Positions 10,036-21,960 of a stretch of 64,000 bases of DNA are shown here, one piece after another. The stretch covers positions 3,038,001-3,102,000 of the forward strand of contig JAAROD010000015.1 of NCBI GenBank assembly GCA_012274445.1, read 5' to 3'. How positions within the stretch are numbered: the first letter of the stretch is position 1; each line of letters opens with the position of its first letter. The notes under the pieces were generated by a model, which was given only the letters and a program-made list of their open reading frames with translations, had not been told where the DNA came from and did not search any database. The translations under genes were made by a program, and so were the position numbers. Source of the DNA: Sclerotiophoma versabilis. Lineage: Eukaryota; Ascomycota; Dothideomycetes; Pleosporales; Didymellaceae.

Positions 10036-12099
10036 TGTGGAGGGAAAGACCTGCCGGTAATGCTATGTTTGTATGTGCGTTATACTGCAATCGCTGCCTC
10101 GGAGATGTTCACGTCAGGTTGGGTGGGTGGTTGCAGACATCGGGTTAGTAGTAGTGCTACTAAACAAGTACCAAGACTGAAGGTGAAGGAGACAATCTTG
10201 ACGCTGATAGCACTCAAGGCTCAAGAATACCATTAGCGAATAGCAAGCCGGTATGGGCTGACTCGGGAAACCCTGCTTTCACCCTTGCATTTGGTGAACC
10301 AGAGAAAGCAAAAAGCCCTCAGATCGAGTACGAGCACGTCCTTGGTGCCGTTGAACTGAACATACTTAGGCGATTCTTCCACTCCAGTGTTGCGCTGCGT
10401 CTTCAGAATTGATTCGGAGAGGAGATCTAGCCCTACGCAACTTAGCTGCACGAATCTGACAATGTCTATTGCTGCCCTGGCAATATCTGCATCAGTCAAT
10501 ACTTTGCACCACCAAAATAGATGCTTGCGATACGCAAGGTTACAAAAATAAGGCAAAATAAGAAGAAAAGCTGTGAGTTCACTGGAGAAATTCGTGTTTT
10601 GGAGAGTGGCGGAGAACAGAGGGGTGCAGGACGCTTTCTTCGAATACAACAGTTCACACCGTTTTTCTGAACCAGGCACCTGCCCAGATCGTCTCCAATC
10701 AGCATGGCAAATCACCGCCTATACGTGCTGCATCCATAAGACATTGCCAGAGTAGCGCGTTCAGTTTCAATGGCCGCAATGGCCGAGATTCATGGTTGTT
10801 CCGATGACCTTTGTACGTTGTAGGGTACACGGCGAGACGACGATAAGCCGGTAACGGTTCTGGTGTGATGGCATGGATCCATGCTCAAACTGTAGAAATT
10901 GTCACGTCGCCAATATTTGGATCAGTAGGCCAGCTCAGAGCTTTCAACAATGACTTTAACGACATGCAGGGAGTTCTCTAGAAGACGCTAGAACAACGGG
11001 GAAGCTTAAGCATACTGGGTCGACCTCGGGGGGACGAGAACGAAAGGTGCCAAATGCTCAGCCATCGACGCCATCTTTAATTGAGAGTGAAGTTCTGTCC
11101 TGCACGGTGACATCATGCACAACAACTGGGGTTGAAAGAAGAGACCACAAGCATCACAAGCATCACAAGCGGGGCGCGACGTGAGCGTTTCCCCGAAAAT
11201 TACCCATTTCCCCGCAATCATCGGCCCTTAGCGTTCTATAATTCTATAATACTATTCCCTGTCGGGGTATTGTCGTCCGTTGCGATACCAAATACATCTT
11301 AACCACAGCCTTCGACATGCATTAATGCCTACCAGGCCCCTCTTCAACACGCAGTACAGCACACCAGTTGCCGCCTTTCCGGGCCTGGAATATCGCCCTC
11401 GCGACTCTCAAACTTTGACGATTGCTAACTGCCGGCATTGTCTTCCATCGTGTCGACGAATCATGACCATTTTCCCCGCGCCTTAGCCTGCTGCTCGGGT
11501 GACAAATTCGGCGAAAATCAATACTTTTGTAGGTCGGCCAAAGTCGTAGGAACACTACAACATTGCTCTCTCTCTGCAGTCTCTGCTCTACAATTACGCA
11601 CTCTGCAAAAATAAAAATCGTCAAGAGAGTTTCCTGCCAGTAGACTTTTGATTGTAGCTGTAGTTAAAATGCGACTCTTGTAGACAGTTTGGAAGTGCGG
11701 CTCTTCTTGTCACCCGAAGTGCCTCCGTATTTTCAACAAGTCTCGGTTTGACGCTCATGTGATAGAGTTCGGCGCAAACTCTGATCCCGTTGCGAGGGTA
11801 TAATTCGTAGGTTTAGCAGGTGTAGCCCCGAAGTTAGGCAGGTAAAGCACCTTAGCCATAGATGAATAGAGACTAGTGGGTTTAGTGAAAGTCTGGGACG
11901 CCGATGTGGAGGACGAATCGATGCCGATGTGGAGGGTACATCGATGTTTCTAAGCGTCTTGTGTACCGGCATGGCGCCGGAAGGTATGCAGTGATGACGC
12001 AGGATAGAGCGCTGACGATGGATATAAGAACTGGGTGTACCGGTAAGAGTAGTCAAGAGCGGCAGCGTTCCAATCTGCCCTTGACCATCATCACTCAGC
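10036..12099. other. Long intergenic region, no supported gene
   Basis: About 2 kb between the divergent starts of the 877-aa protein (minus) and the GH3 gene (plus). A 160-codon open frame on the minus strand (10233-10715) is not convincing. The part next to 12100 should hold the GH3 promoter. A short direct repeat (gcatcacaagcatcacaag) is at about 11153-11171. Confidence 0.5.
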
Positions 12100-14621
12100 A
12101 TGGTACGAACACTAGGCCTGATCGGCTATGCTGCGACTGTTGCGGCCCAGTTCAATATCAATCATACGCAGTATGGAACCAGTCCTCCAGTATATCCATC
12201 ACCACAGATCAGTGGAACAGGAGGGTGGGATGCCGCTCTTGAAAAAGCTCATGCTTTCCTATCAGAATTGACAATTGAAGAGAAGGCCCAGATAGTGACC
12301 GGTACGTAATACTTCGTAGCCTGACTCGTCGCATTCGAAAGGCTCACAGTTTCAGGTACCTCTGGACCATGTGTCGGCAACATCGGACCGATTGCGAGAC
12401 TCAATTTTACGGGTCTTTGTTTGCAGGACGGGCCTCTTGCTATACGTCAGGCGATCTACGCTTCTGTGTTCTCAGCAGAGTTATCAGTTGCTGCATCATG
12501 GGATCGGCCGCTGGCCCAACGAAGAGGTGCCTATATGGGCGCGGAGTTCAAGGGCAAGGGCGCTCATGTTGTCCTAGGGCCGGTAGTTGGCCCAGCTGGA
12601 CGATCGCCTTTTGGTGGACGGAACTGGGAAGGATTCAGCCCTGATTCTTACCTCTCTGGTGTACTCGTTGAAGAGTCTGTCCTTGGTATTCAAAGTGTTG
12701 GCGTCCAAGCTTGCACGAAGCACTACATTGGTAAGTAGACTTACATTTAATCGATGGTCCGACTCTAACATGCCCAGGTAATGAACAAGAGACTCAAAGG
12801 AACCCATCAGTCGTCAATGGAACCCTCATCGATTCGGTAAGCTCTAACATAGACGACAAGACCATGCACGAGACATATCTTTGGCCTTTTGCCAATGCAG
12901 TCCATGCGGGTACGGCTTCAATCATGTGCTCGTACAATCGTATCAATGGTAGCTATGGTATGTCAATTCAGATCTTGCACAACGATTCACTAATTCCATG
13001 TACAGGCTGCCAAAACAGCAAAACCCTCAACGGACTACTCAAGGACGAGTTGGGCTTCCAAGGCTACGTGATGAGCGATTGGCTTGGAACTCATACTGGT
13101 GTCGCTGCCATTGAGGCTGGGTTGGATATGAATATGCCTGGCGGTATCGATTTCGTCAAGCCCACTCCGTCGTTCTTCGGCGCCAACGTCACCAACGCCG
13201 TCAACAACGGCTCTCTATCGACGGAAAGAGTTGACGACATGGTACTTAGGATTATGACACCATATTTCCACTTGAATCAGGACGTTGATTACCCTCCTGT
13301 CGACGGGTATTCTTCGAGCCTCGGGTTCTTTGGCCCTGGGCCATATCCATACAACTACACTATCGGCCCAGTTGTCGATGTCCGTCAGGAGACGCATACA
13401 CAACTAATCCGAGACCTCGGAGCGGCTGGCACGGTGTTGCTGAAGAATACAAATGGCACCCTGCCTTTAAAGATGCCCAAGAACATTGGTGTCTTTGGCA
13501 ATGATGCAGCAGACTTCAGTACGGGTCAATACTCGCTTGCATTGAGCGGTACGACCTTGACCGACGGCAATTACGATATTGGCACTTTAGCTGTCGGTGG
13601 TGGATCTGGCACCGGTCGTTTCTCTTATGTTGTGTCACCTCTGGACGCTATCAAGGCCCGTGCTAGGTCTTACGGGGCTTTTGTGCAGTACATTACTGAC
13701 AACGACCACATCACTAATGGTGGTCTTGCTGCTCTTGCACCTGTGCCACTGGAGGTTTGCATCGTCTTTTTGAAGTCCTGGGCGAGCGAAGGAAGCGATC
13801 GCTCGACATTGGTTGCAGAGTGGAACTCTACTGCTGTCGTCAACATGACTGCTGCAATCTGCAACAACACCGTTGTAGTACTCCATGGCGCAGCGCCAAA
13901 CACGATACCATGGCGCAACAACCCGAATGTCACCGCCATTCTTGCTGCGCACATGCCCGGACAAGAATCTGGCAACTCGATTGCTGACATATTGTGGGGT
14001 GATGTAGACCCATCAGGCAGGTTGCCATACACAATTGCAAACGAGGAAACCGACTACACCAAAAATCTCGTCAACAGCACAGAGCTAGTAACGTCCACTG
14101 ACCCCAACGCCTGGCAAGCAGATTTCGTCGAGGGTAACTTAATCGACTACAAAGAATTTGATGCACGTAACGCCAGCGTAGCCTTCGAGTTCGGCTTTGG
14201 ACTGAGCTACACCACATTCAACATCTCCAACCTGCAGATTCAGGTCAGCGCTAGCAACATCTCGAGGACGCCTAACCCAGCTGCTCCGATTCTACCAGGT
14301 GGCAATGTCGAGCTGTGGGCAACGCTGGCTACTGTCAGCGCGACTGTTAGTAACACCGGCCCTATCTCTGGCGCCACTGTCCCTCAGTTGTATCTGTCGT
14401 ACCCAGAGGAGGCCAACGCACCTGTCCGCAGTCTGCGAGGCTTCGAGAAGGTTGCGCTTAGTGCTGGTACATCTGGAACGCTCAATTTCCCGCTCACTCG
14501 ACGCGATTTAAGTTATTGGGACACCACTACGCAGCAGTGGACTTTGCCAACTGGTGCCATCGGTGTCCATGTAGGCTTCAGTTCGAGGAATCTGCCTCTT
14601 CAGGGCAGTCTGACAGTCTAA
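12100..14621 (+). CDS. Secreted GH3 beta-glucosidase
   Basis: Four exons, 12100..12301, 12356..12730, 12778..12957 and 13006..14621, 790 aa. Glycoside hydrolase family 3 enzymes release glucose from cellobiose and other beta-glucosides. After a likely signal peptide (MVRTLGLIGYAATVAA) come the GH3 N-terminal barrel with DGPLAIR, GRNWEGFSPD, KHYIGNEQE and the nucleophile motif YVMSDW (Asp 277), the alpha/beta sandwich domain (from about 400), and a C-terminal fibronectin-III-like domain (QLYLSYP, LRGFEKV, LPTGAIGVHVG). Many NxT/S sites fit secretion. Introns of 54, 47 and 48 bp are set by frame and by GH3 conservation. The third is a multiple of three without a stop, so unspliced message would still be open. 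It probably acts in plant-cell-wall degradation. Confidence 0.92.
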
Positions 14622-15305
14622 AAGTGATAGTATCCACATCAAGCAGTATTTGTACATCAACATAATATGATTGTAATGAAAATCATGTCTCGATAACACC
14701 TTACGTTTCGCAAGAAGCAATCGATCAGAATTTGTTCACTTCTCCATGTTGCAATGTGCAGAAGATCTCATCGACTTGCGGACAGTCTTGCAATTCCAAG
14801 AACTTCGCCATCAACCAGGACTGGACGCCTTACGCACGGTCATGAAGTGATTTGATATCTCGTGCTCGGCGCTTGCAGGGTTGTTCCTTCCCCGCATTGC
14901 ATCGCTTCGACAACAACTAAGCTTTCGTATTCCTCCGCAATCGAATTATTGGGATACCTGCACTTGCACTGCTGTCAGTCTTACAAATTTTTCACTGGCA
15001 ATTGTAGCCACATTCGCAATGTTGTCAGTCAACATAGCTACTTCAAGCGTTTCAGCCCCAGCTGCTATTCCTGCTTCGGACCCACTTGGGTTGTTGAACG
15101 ACGGCCTAATAGTAGAGCCATTCCGCGCCACCCGAACAGCACCCCTGTTATGCCTTATTCTACTCATGCCAGGCACCATGATCATTCAGGATGACCATGT
15201 CAAGCTTGCGCGTCGTCGCGCGCCTTAAGCTCAAGTCCCAGTTACCTCCTCTCTCAGCTTCAAGTGCTACTTCTCTCATCTCTTCTGATCATTACTTTTG
15301 ACGCC
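14622..15305. other. Intergenic, no gene seen
   Basis: About 680 bp between the GH3 stop and the start of the next plus-strand gene. Short overlapping open frames are present but have no coding signature. It should contain the GH3 terminator and the promoter of the membrane protein gene. Confidence 0.5.
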
Positions 15306-16364
15306 ATGTTGCGCACATCGCCCATAGTAACGGCGATATTCCTGGCGTGCGCAACCATTATTTCTGCCGACTACGATGACTTCTTCTTCGCCAGTAATGC
15401 GACTAACTATGTTTGCCCGGGGATTGGGTACGGGTGCGTACCACCAATGATCTGTGCGCATGAGTCTGTCACCGATATGTACTATTGCTGTGCGCCTGGT
15501 GCTACGGATGCAGTATGCTGGAAAGGATCATCGCCCTGTGATGGTGGGAGCAAGGAGATGCCTTCGGGAAGTCAGCAGTCATGCTCGAGTGGAGACAATA
15601 CTTTCTGTTGTTTGAAGTCTCGGTGAGTAATGTAGAGTGACAGTTATGTTCAATGTTGGCAGTAGTGTAGTTAAATCCGTACTGACTATCACAGTGAGGA
15701 ATGCACACAGACCAAAAACCAGGTCAACGTCTGCTGGTCGACCGTCGACAACCCTGTCGCAAACCTCTCCGCCACGAAGTTGAACGACACATTCTCCTCG
15801 CTCTCGTCTGCCACGCCTAGCGCGTCTTCCTTCCCTGTCTCTCTCGCACGGCTTCAGGCGACAGCGACACCCACAATCTCTCTCCCCGTCTCGTTATTTC
15901 CATCCTCGTTCTTCAGCGAACCAGCAACTGCGATCGTTACGAACCTACCCACCACCAATGAACCAACCGAGAACAAAGGCATTTCCGGCGGCGCAATTGG
16001 CGGCATAGTAGTAGGTGTTGTAGGAGGCCTGGCATTGATTGGTGTCGCTGGTTTCCTGCTCCTCCGGCGACGCAAGGCCGACTCGAAGCGTGAGCATGCA
16101 CCAATTGTGTCCGAAACGCCACCCGAACACGAGGAGCACGGAAATCCATTTGAGTTAGGTGCACAACAACAGTGGCAGGCGGAGATAGCAGAAGTACCGG
16201 CGCCGACAGAGAAGTACGCGTCCAATGCGGGTACAGTGCCGACGAGTCCGTTCAGTGATGTGACTGAAGTGCAGGGAAGTCCGGTCGGCAGGCAGAATGT
16301 CTACGAGATGCAGGGTAGTGAGCCTGCAGAAATGGAAGGAAGTGCGCCTGCGAGGAGGGCGTAG
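15306..16364 (+). CDS. Cysteine-rich single-pass membrane protein
   Basis: Two exons, 15306..15622 and 15695..16364, 328 aa, with a 72-bp intron (GTGAGT...CACAG). The order is signal peptide (MLRTSPIVTAIFLACATIISA), extracellular cysteine-rich region (about residues 30-120), Ser/Thr/Pro-rich stalk likely to be O-glycosylated, one transmembrane helix (GISGGAIGGIVVGVVGG and onward, followed by the stop-transfer RRRK) and an acidic, Pro/Glu-rich cytoplasmic tail. This layout is common in fungal wall-sensor or Mid2-like surface proteins, but I see no WSC signature. An upstream in-frame ATG at 15264 is less likely because the signal peptide begins at 15306. Role unknown; surface sensing is an inference from layout. 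Confidence 0.75.
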
Positions 16365-17574
16365 TAAAATGGAACGATGAGTTTTGCATTCGTAGGTTTG
16401 TGTAATGGACTCCGTTACCCCTTGCTAGTTCATGAAGTCTTACGGAGGGTCACGAACATCTTTACTCCTGAAGACATTATGGCGCATCTCACCTCATTCG
16501 CATCAGTGATTCCTGTGTCTCTACTCCTGCACCTTGGCCCTTTGCTCAACAGTCAATGCGGCTCGAATGGTCAATCGCTCTTCCTCATCAAGAGTCAGGA
16601 GTTACTCCGCCAATTGCTCTTCTATTATTGCCAGTTATCCACGTTGTAGTCGCTGGATTTGTACGTTAGTTGCCGGTTTTTTGGGCGGACTTGGTGGCAT
16701 GCGCTTTAAAGCGTAGTAAGGATGTTGACCTTGCTGGCATACTTAGCGGTCAAGCAGCTAATGGGACAAATCATGCGTTCGTACTTACTAACTGATAGTC
16801 ATAGTCAGCTGGTAACCGAAGACGTATGCATACATTGTGTTGTGAAGCCCGCCGGGGAGATGAAGGAGGGAGAAGCGGACTGGTCTGCGGCAGTAAAATT
16901 GCTACATGCTTATAAATTAGAGAGCAGTGAGAGATGTGTGCAGCACAATACGTACATCATGGTAAGTTTGTCAATCCCTTTTCTCTACAGAATTGGCTTG
17001 GTGCGAATGTTGTAGTATGACTGTGAAGGGGACTGCTACATGACTGAGACGTTAAAAAGGCAGGTAGGTCGCCATTGCACTTCCAACCCCACCTCCATCT
17101 ATGCAGGTCACCTCGAGGAGATTCGCTGCATCCTCTGCTGGTCCTTGACAAAGCGTTTCATATCCGAATAGAATTGATCAGAAAGTCTACATAAGGGTCT
17201 TGCTTCATTAGATATAGTCTAGTTCACATCGCGAGTGTAGTTCGCTCATTGCGTTGCGACTTTGGGACTGACGGTGCCGATGTAGACCTCCAAACAATCT
17301 ACCTTTGTCGAAGGAGGATTAGTAGTCGAACATCTTTTGTTCTGCTACATTTCACGGTTCGAGACATGGCTTCGTCTTGACAGCTCGTCAAGATTTGACC
17401 CCAACGTATCCCCGCTCGCTTTCGTTTACAGAAAAGAACAAAGCTTGCCACCAGGAAAGTCTCTGTGGTTAATCATGTAATCATTATTTAAGTAAACAAT
17501 TTTTTTTTGCATGGATTAGAGGCATAATAAGGCCTGGGTACAACGGTATTAGAAAGCTATTGGCGTGTCGTAGT
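16365..17574. other. Gene-poor stretch before the HET pseudogene
   Basis: About 1.2 kb with only short open frames in all directions. I see no conserved coding pattern, tRNA or clear repeat. Confidence 0.5.
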
Positions 17575-19030
17575 CTATGCTGCATTGGATACTGTGGCAA
17601 GAAGTTCCTCCCACAACTCCGGACGATGTGTCAGTATGTTTTCGATTACATACAGACGGGGAATTCTGACGATCCAGACTGCTCCAGATCTGTTCATCGC
17701 GTACAGACTGAGAATATGTTTTGCATGCGACCAATGCGCCACCTTCGATGCGATGTCATCTGAACAGTGCCAGAGCTCGCTCTCAAGTACGGTCGGGTAA
17801 GCGTAAAACTTGAAGAGGATATGTTAGAATTCCGTCCGTATCCTGTGACAGCACGATATGGAGCTCACCGTTGTTGTGCCCACGATCATTCTCAGATAGT
17901 GAACACAGAAGGATGTCGTATTCTTTTCGCCTCAAAACGTCGGAACAAGCGGTGCTCGGTTTGCAAAGAAACTTCGGCTGCTGCTCGCTGCGTGCATGGT
18001 TTTCTGGGTCGACGAACGATGACATCGTAAACCACCGTGTCACATGGTTTACTCTTCTGGGAATGACATCTTCAAGCAGATCATGTGTTCTTATAGACAA
18101 TGCGTCAGCAAGATAAGCGACTCTCACATCTCCGGCCCAGGCATTGAAGTGATCTCTTGCCCTCCAACAGGTCCAGCGCACTCTCTTCGTAGTCGACTTC
18201 AAAAGTCGAGCCGAGACTAAGTAACGATAAGATACTGCAAATACGGTCGCGGCTATCCGAGCAATATGTTCTAACGTGCGAAGGCAAAATGTCCCATAGA
18301 TGATAACTTTCAGCGCTACCTGGACGATCAGAATTCGCTTTGAGCGGATCCCTCCGCATACTTGACTGAAGTTTCAATCGCGATCGACGTTGGAAAAATT
18401 CTCTCTTGCAGGCTGTTATCTCCGGCGTTGTATGATACGGGATCCAGTTTTACACTGTCTCTTGATTCTCGGATACGATCTGCTAGTGATTAGAAATCCA
18501 TCTCATGCAAACCGAGGAGCACACGAACTTTCTTTGCTAAGGACAGTTCTTGAACAATCCAGGTACGCATCCAAAAAGGGTTCAGAATGCAGTCCCGTAT
18601 AATCTTCTCCTCGTGCTCAATGAAATCTTTAATGAGTCCCTTCTCGTATTTGCTGAATAAGGCAGCAAAGCTGCCATCAGAGTCTAGACAAGCCAGGACC
18701 TGTGAGGCTTTACGTTATATTGAGCCCATACGTTGGACCTGATGGATTCGCTCTTGGGCATTGTTTTGGCTGATGCAGAGAGCGTCAACCCACAATGGCT
18801 GTCTGGCAACTCACTGAGCTGCTACCTCTAGGAATGCGAAAAGATTTTATCATAGGTGATGAACCTGATTATTGACAAGGACCTCATGGCCATCGTCTGG
18901 TTCAACCCAAACATATGATACACACTGGTATACAGCTGGTAGTTGACGTTGGTAAATTTGAATTTGGATGCGGCCGTCGCGCTTGTCTGGTAGGACCTCC
19001 AACAAATGGTAAAACGAGATTCAAGTAAGG
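17575..19030 (-). pseudogene. Decayed heterokaryon-incompatibility (HET) domain gene
   Basis: Reading the minus strand from about 19,000 down, HET-domain landmarks appear in order: YQCVSYVWVEPDDGHEVLVN (normally YxALSYVWGxP), PLWVDALCISQNNAQERIHQ (normally LWVDAICINQxxxxER), a VLACLDSDGSF block, then NPFWMRTWIVQELSLAKKV (normally NPYWxRxWIVQE), and further on YCSDSRDRICSILSLLSLG (normally CSDPRDRIYALLGL). In-frame stops interrupt it (adjacent TGA TAA near 18850, TGA near 18806, TAA near 18718, TAA near 18491), and the frame shifts near 18,340. The last readable frame ends at TAG, 17577-17575. HET proteins trigger death of fused cells of unlike genotype. No intact copy is present here. Exact ends are uncertain. 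Confidence 0.8.
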
Positions 19031-19597
19031 AGTATTGGAAAGCTCATGGTTTTTCTAATGCGTTTGGCGACATAGGATCGGCTTGTGCCGTCAACGATCG
19101 AAAGTGAAAACAGTGCACATCGAGAGAACAGTAATCATTGCTGTAAGCAGCATGCAGCCCAGGACGCCAGGTGTTAACGGCACGTGTGCTCTACGGCAGT
19201 GTCGAAGGAAGGAATATCAACAATGTGAAAGCAGGTGTGTATGTGTGAAAGGGCATATTCATGTAGAGGGATTGACCCAGCAGCGACAAGAAACAGGAAA
19301 GTTGATCGCACGATGAAGGCGTGTCAGATTGCGGGTCAAGAACGAGGCTGAGGCTTAGCTCTTGGCATGTGATGGCCGAAGGCAGAAACATCACATTCAA
19401 AAACTAAGGTGATATCTGGCGAAGCACAAGATCAGCAAATGAGATAAGTGCAGTCAAATGGTCTTGACTATTTTCTCTTACGGAAAGCATTATGATTAAA
19501 AAATGCTGACATCTATAATCTACATTCCTCGGAGCACTTCCTCACTGTCACTACCTTTTCGTCAACACCAAACTCCACAACACCTCATTCAATCACT
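19031..19597. other. Intergenic, no gene seen
   Basis: About 570 bp between the HET pseudogene and the 3' end of the deacetylase gene. It should include the deacetylase 3' untranslated region. Nothing else is recognisable. Confidence 0.5.
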
Positions 19598-21960
19598 TTA
19601 TAAAGCAGGAGCGTTAGGATCCATCATACACTGATCAACACGCATAAGCTGCTTGCCAGTCGCTTTGGCAATCTGGATGAACTGCCTCAGGTAGCTGACA
19701 GTAGAAGGGTAAAGGTAGTGAAGAACGACCAGGTTACCACCCTTGTTGACATCGCGTTGGAAAGCGGTCAACTGCTGCTCAGGGGTGTTGGTCTCAGCCC
19801 ACAACCAGTCCTCAACATCAACGGACCAGTTGGTGATGGTGGGCTTGCGGCCAACAGCCTTGGCAAGACGCGAGCGCATACGGGCACCCTCGTTACCGAA
19901 GGGAGGACGGAAGTAGGAGGTGTCAAGGCCGAACTGGCTCTTCATGACCTTGATGTCCTCGTTGTATTCCCAGTCGATCGAGGAGTAGTCGGGAAGACCC
20001 TCCATCTTAGGGTGAGTGTAGGAGTGCAGCGCCAGCTGGTGACCGGCAGCCTGCATCTCCTTGTAGACGTTGGTGAGGTTAGTCGTCTCGTCGAGCAGGG
20101 GTGCACCGACGGTGAAGAAGGTAACCTTGATGTTCTCCTCGCGGATGATCTTGAGGACCTCCTGAGCAAGGTCTGGGACACCATCGTCGATAGCAAAAGC
20201 GAAAGAGTTGGGGCGCTTGCAAGCAAAGACAAGGTCACCAGACTCCTCGTCGTTGGGAATGGTAAAGCCAGCAGGAACAGAAGGAACAATCTCCATAACG
20301 GTCAGCTTGACGGTGTCCGCGCTGTAGAAGCCCTTAAGCGCGAAACCAATGGCCTTAGTCAAATCGATGTTGAAATGGCTGATGGGGATGTAGATGTGTC
20401 CGTTCTTAGCATAGCGGGAGGCCTCGACAGAGTCCCAGGTAAAGGGGTAGGGGGCAATTTCAGAGTTGCAGGCGCTGTTGTGCTGCTGGAAGGCAACAGA
20501 GAACTTGGTGGAGCCAGAGTAGGCAATATGAAGATAAGAACCCTTGTACTTGCTGAAATCGCTGCAGGATCCGGAAACCTGGGTGTAGAAAGAGTAGTCA
20601 GCGTCAGTGGACTTGATGGTAAGACCGCCGCTGTAGGTCAAGCCCATGCCATCATCAGCTCCGTGCCAGAAACCCTGAGCGTTGCTGCCAGCGCTGGCGA
20701 ACCTGTCGATGACATATGCAGCAGCAGTGCCGGAGGGAGCAACGACGGTAGCAGTAGGAGCGGAGTTAGGCTCGGTAGTGGTAACGACGTACTCGCCAGA
20801 GTTGCCGCAGTAGAAAGCCATCGGGCCAAAAGAAACAGTCCTTGTGAAGCCAGAAAATAGGATAGTGGTAAGCTTCGTGGTGTCGAGTCCGGTGTACTTG
20901 GAGAAAGGAATGGTGTACAGCTTCTCGGTGCCATCGAAAGTCCAGCCGAGCTCAGCGGTACTCTTGGTAAAAGCCTGAGCAGCGGTGGGGTCGCAGCTGC
21001 TGGAAGAATCAAGCTCAATGGAGAAACTCGTTCCAGCAGGAGCCTTGATGCGCAGGGAAATACCAGTGTGGCTTTTAGTCTTAGCGTTAAAGCAGCCAAA
21101 CTGAGAGTAGAAGTATGAGCTAGTGTCCTTGGGAACTATCTCAACACGGTTCTTGGAGGGCTTGCCAACAGTGAGAGAAGTCATGGTGCCATCCGAGGAA
21201 GAGGCCTTGTTAAGAGCATTGTAGAACATAAAGGTAAGACGAGACTGCGATGTCCAGTCATCGATCAGGGAAGCAGCGCAGGTTCCGGTGGGTGCAGCGG
21301 AGGTAGTAAGGGTGGTACGAGTGGCCGAACTAGCAGAAGCAGTGCTGGGACGAACAGTGGAACTGACGGCCGGGAGAGAGCTAGAACCACCTGTGGCGCC
21401 GCCGCAGCCAAGCTGGATGTTGCTCAACTGCCAAGTGGCAGTGGTGGAAGAGAATCCGGCCCAAACGAACCCGGTAATTGCATTGCCGTTGGCGCCTGAG
21501 AACTGGCTCAGAGGGATGGTGACGGTCTGGGTGTTACCAGTCAAGCCGGTGAACTGCGTGTAGTACGAGGTGTACGAAGAGGCTGAGCATGCCGATTTTG
21601 TCTGAATCTCCAAGGTCCCGGAACCTCCAGAGACGCCCTTGATGGTAAATTGGATAGAGTTGTAGTTGTTGCTGGTAGCGGCCTGGCAATCGAAGGTCTC
21701 GTAAAAGTATGAGCCAGACTTGGGCTGGAAAGACAGAACGCCGTTGGAAGCCGAGATGGAGGTCATGGAACCATCGTCTAGTATCGTCAGTGGACATGTC
21801 TTCAATTGTGCAATATTACCATACCGCTGGTCCACGAGTTCAAGCTGTTTGTGTTACTGGAGTACTTGGAGAAGTCATCGATCTTCAGAGCAGAGCTGCA
21901 AGCAGCGTAGGCCTGGCTGGCAAAGCCAGCCGCAAGGCCAATTAGGATTGATGAACGCAT
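19598..21960 (-). CDS. Secreted chitin-deacetylase-like polysaccharide deacetylase with three N-terminal binding-type modules
   Basis: Two exons, complement(19598..21777, 21825..21960), 771 aa. The signal peptide is MRSSILIGLAAGFASQAYA. Three related beta-rich modules follow, each starting with an acidic LIDDW/IDDF-type motif (about residues 25-165, 195-375 and 395-550) and separated by Ser/Thr-rich linkers; they look like galactose-binding-fold modules. The C-terminal NodB domain (about 566-765) has AIDDG (Asp pair 576-577), HSYTHP (His 630 and 634, metal ligands) and RPPFG (669-673). Such enzymes remove acetyl groups from chitin or similar polymers, often to hide fungal walls or modify host polymers. 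The 47-bp intron has donor GTATGG and acceptor ACTAG. Fungal chitin deacetylases are usually 250-450 aa, so this architecture is unusually long. Confidence 0.88.

Noticed and set aside
10233..10715. 160-codon minus-strand frame
   Set aside because: Some patches look protein-like, but there is no recognised motif and no splice-supported extension.
19718..20860. Long plus-strand open frame (380 codons) inside the deacetylase gene
   Set aside because: It is antisense to a clear NodB/module protein and has no recognisable domain; it follows from the sense gene's codon bias.
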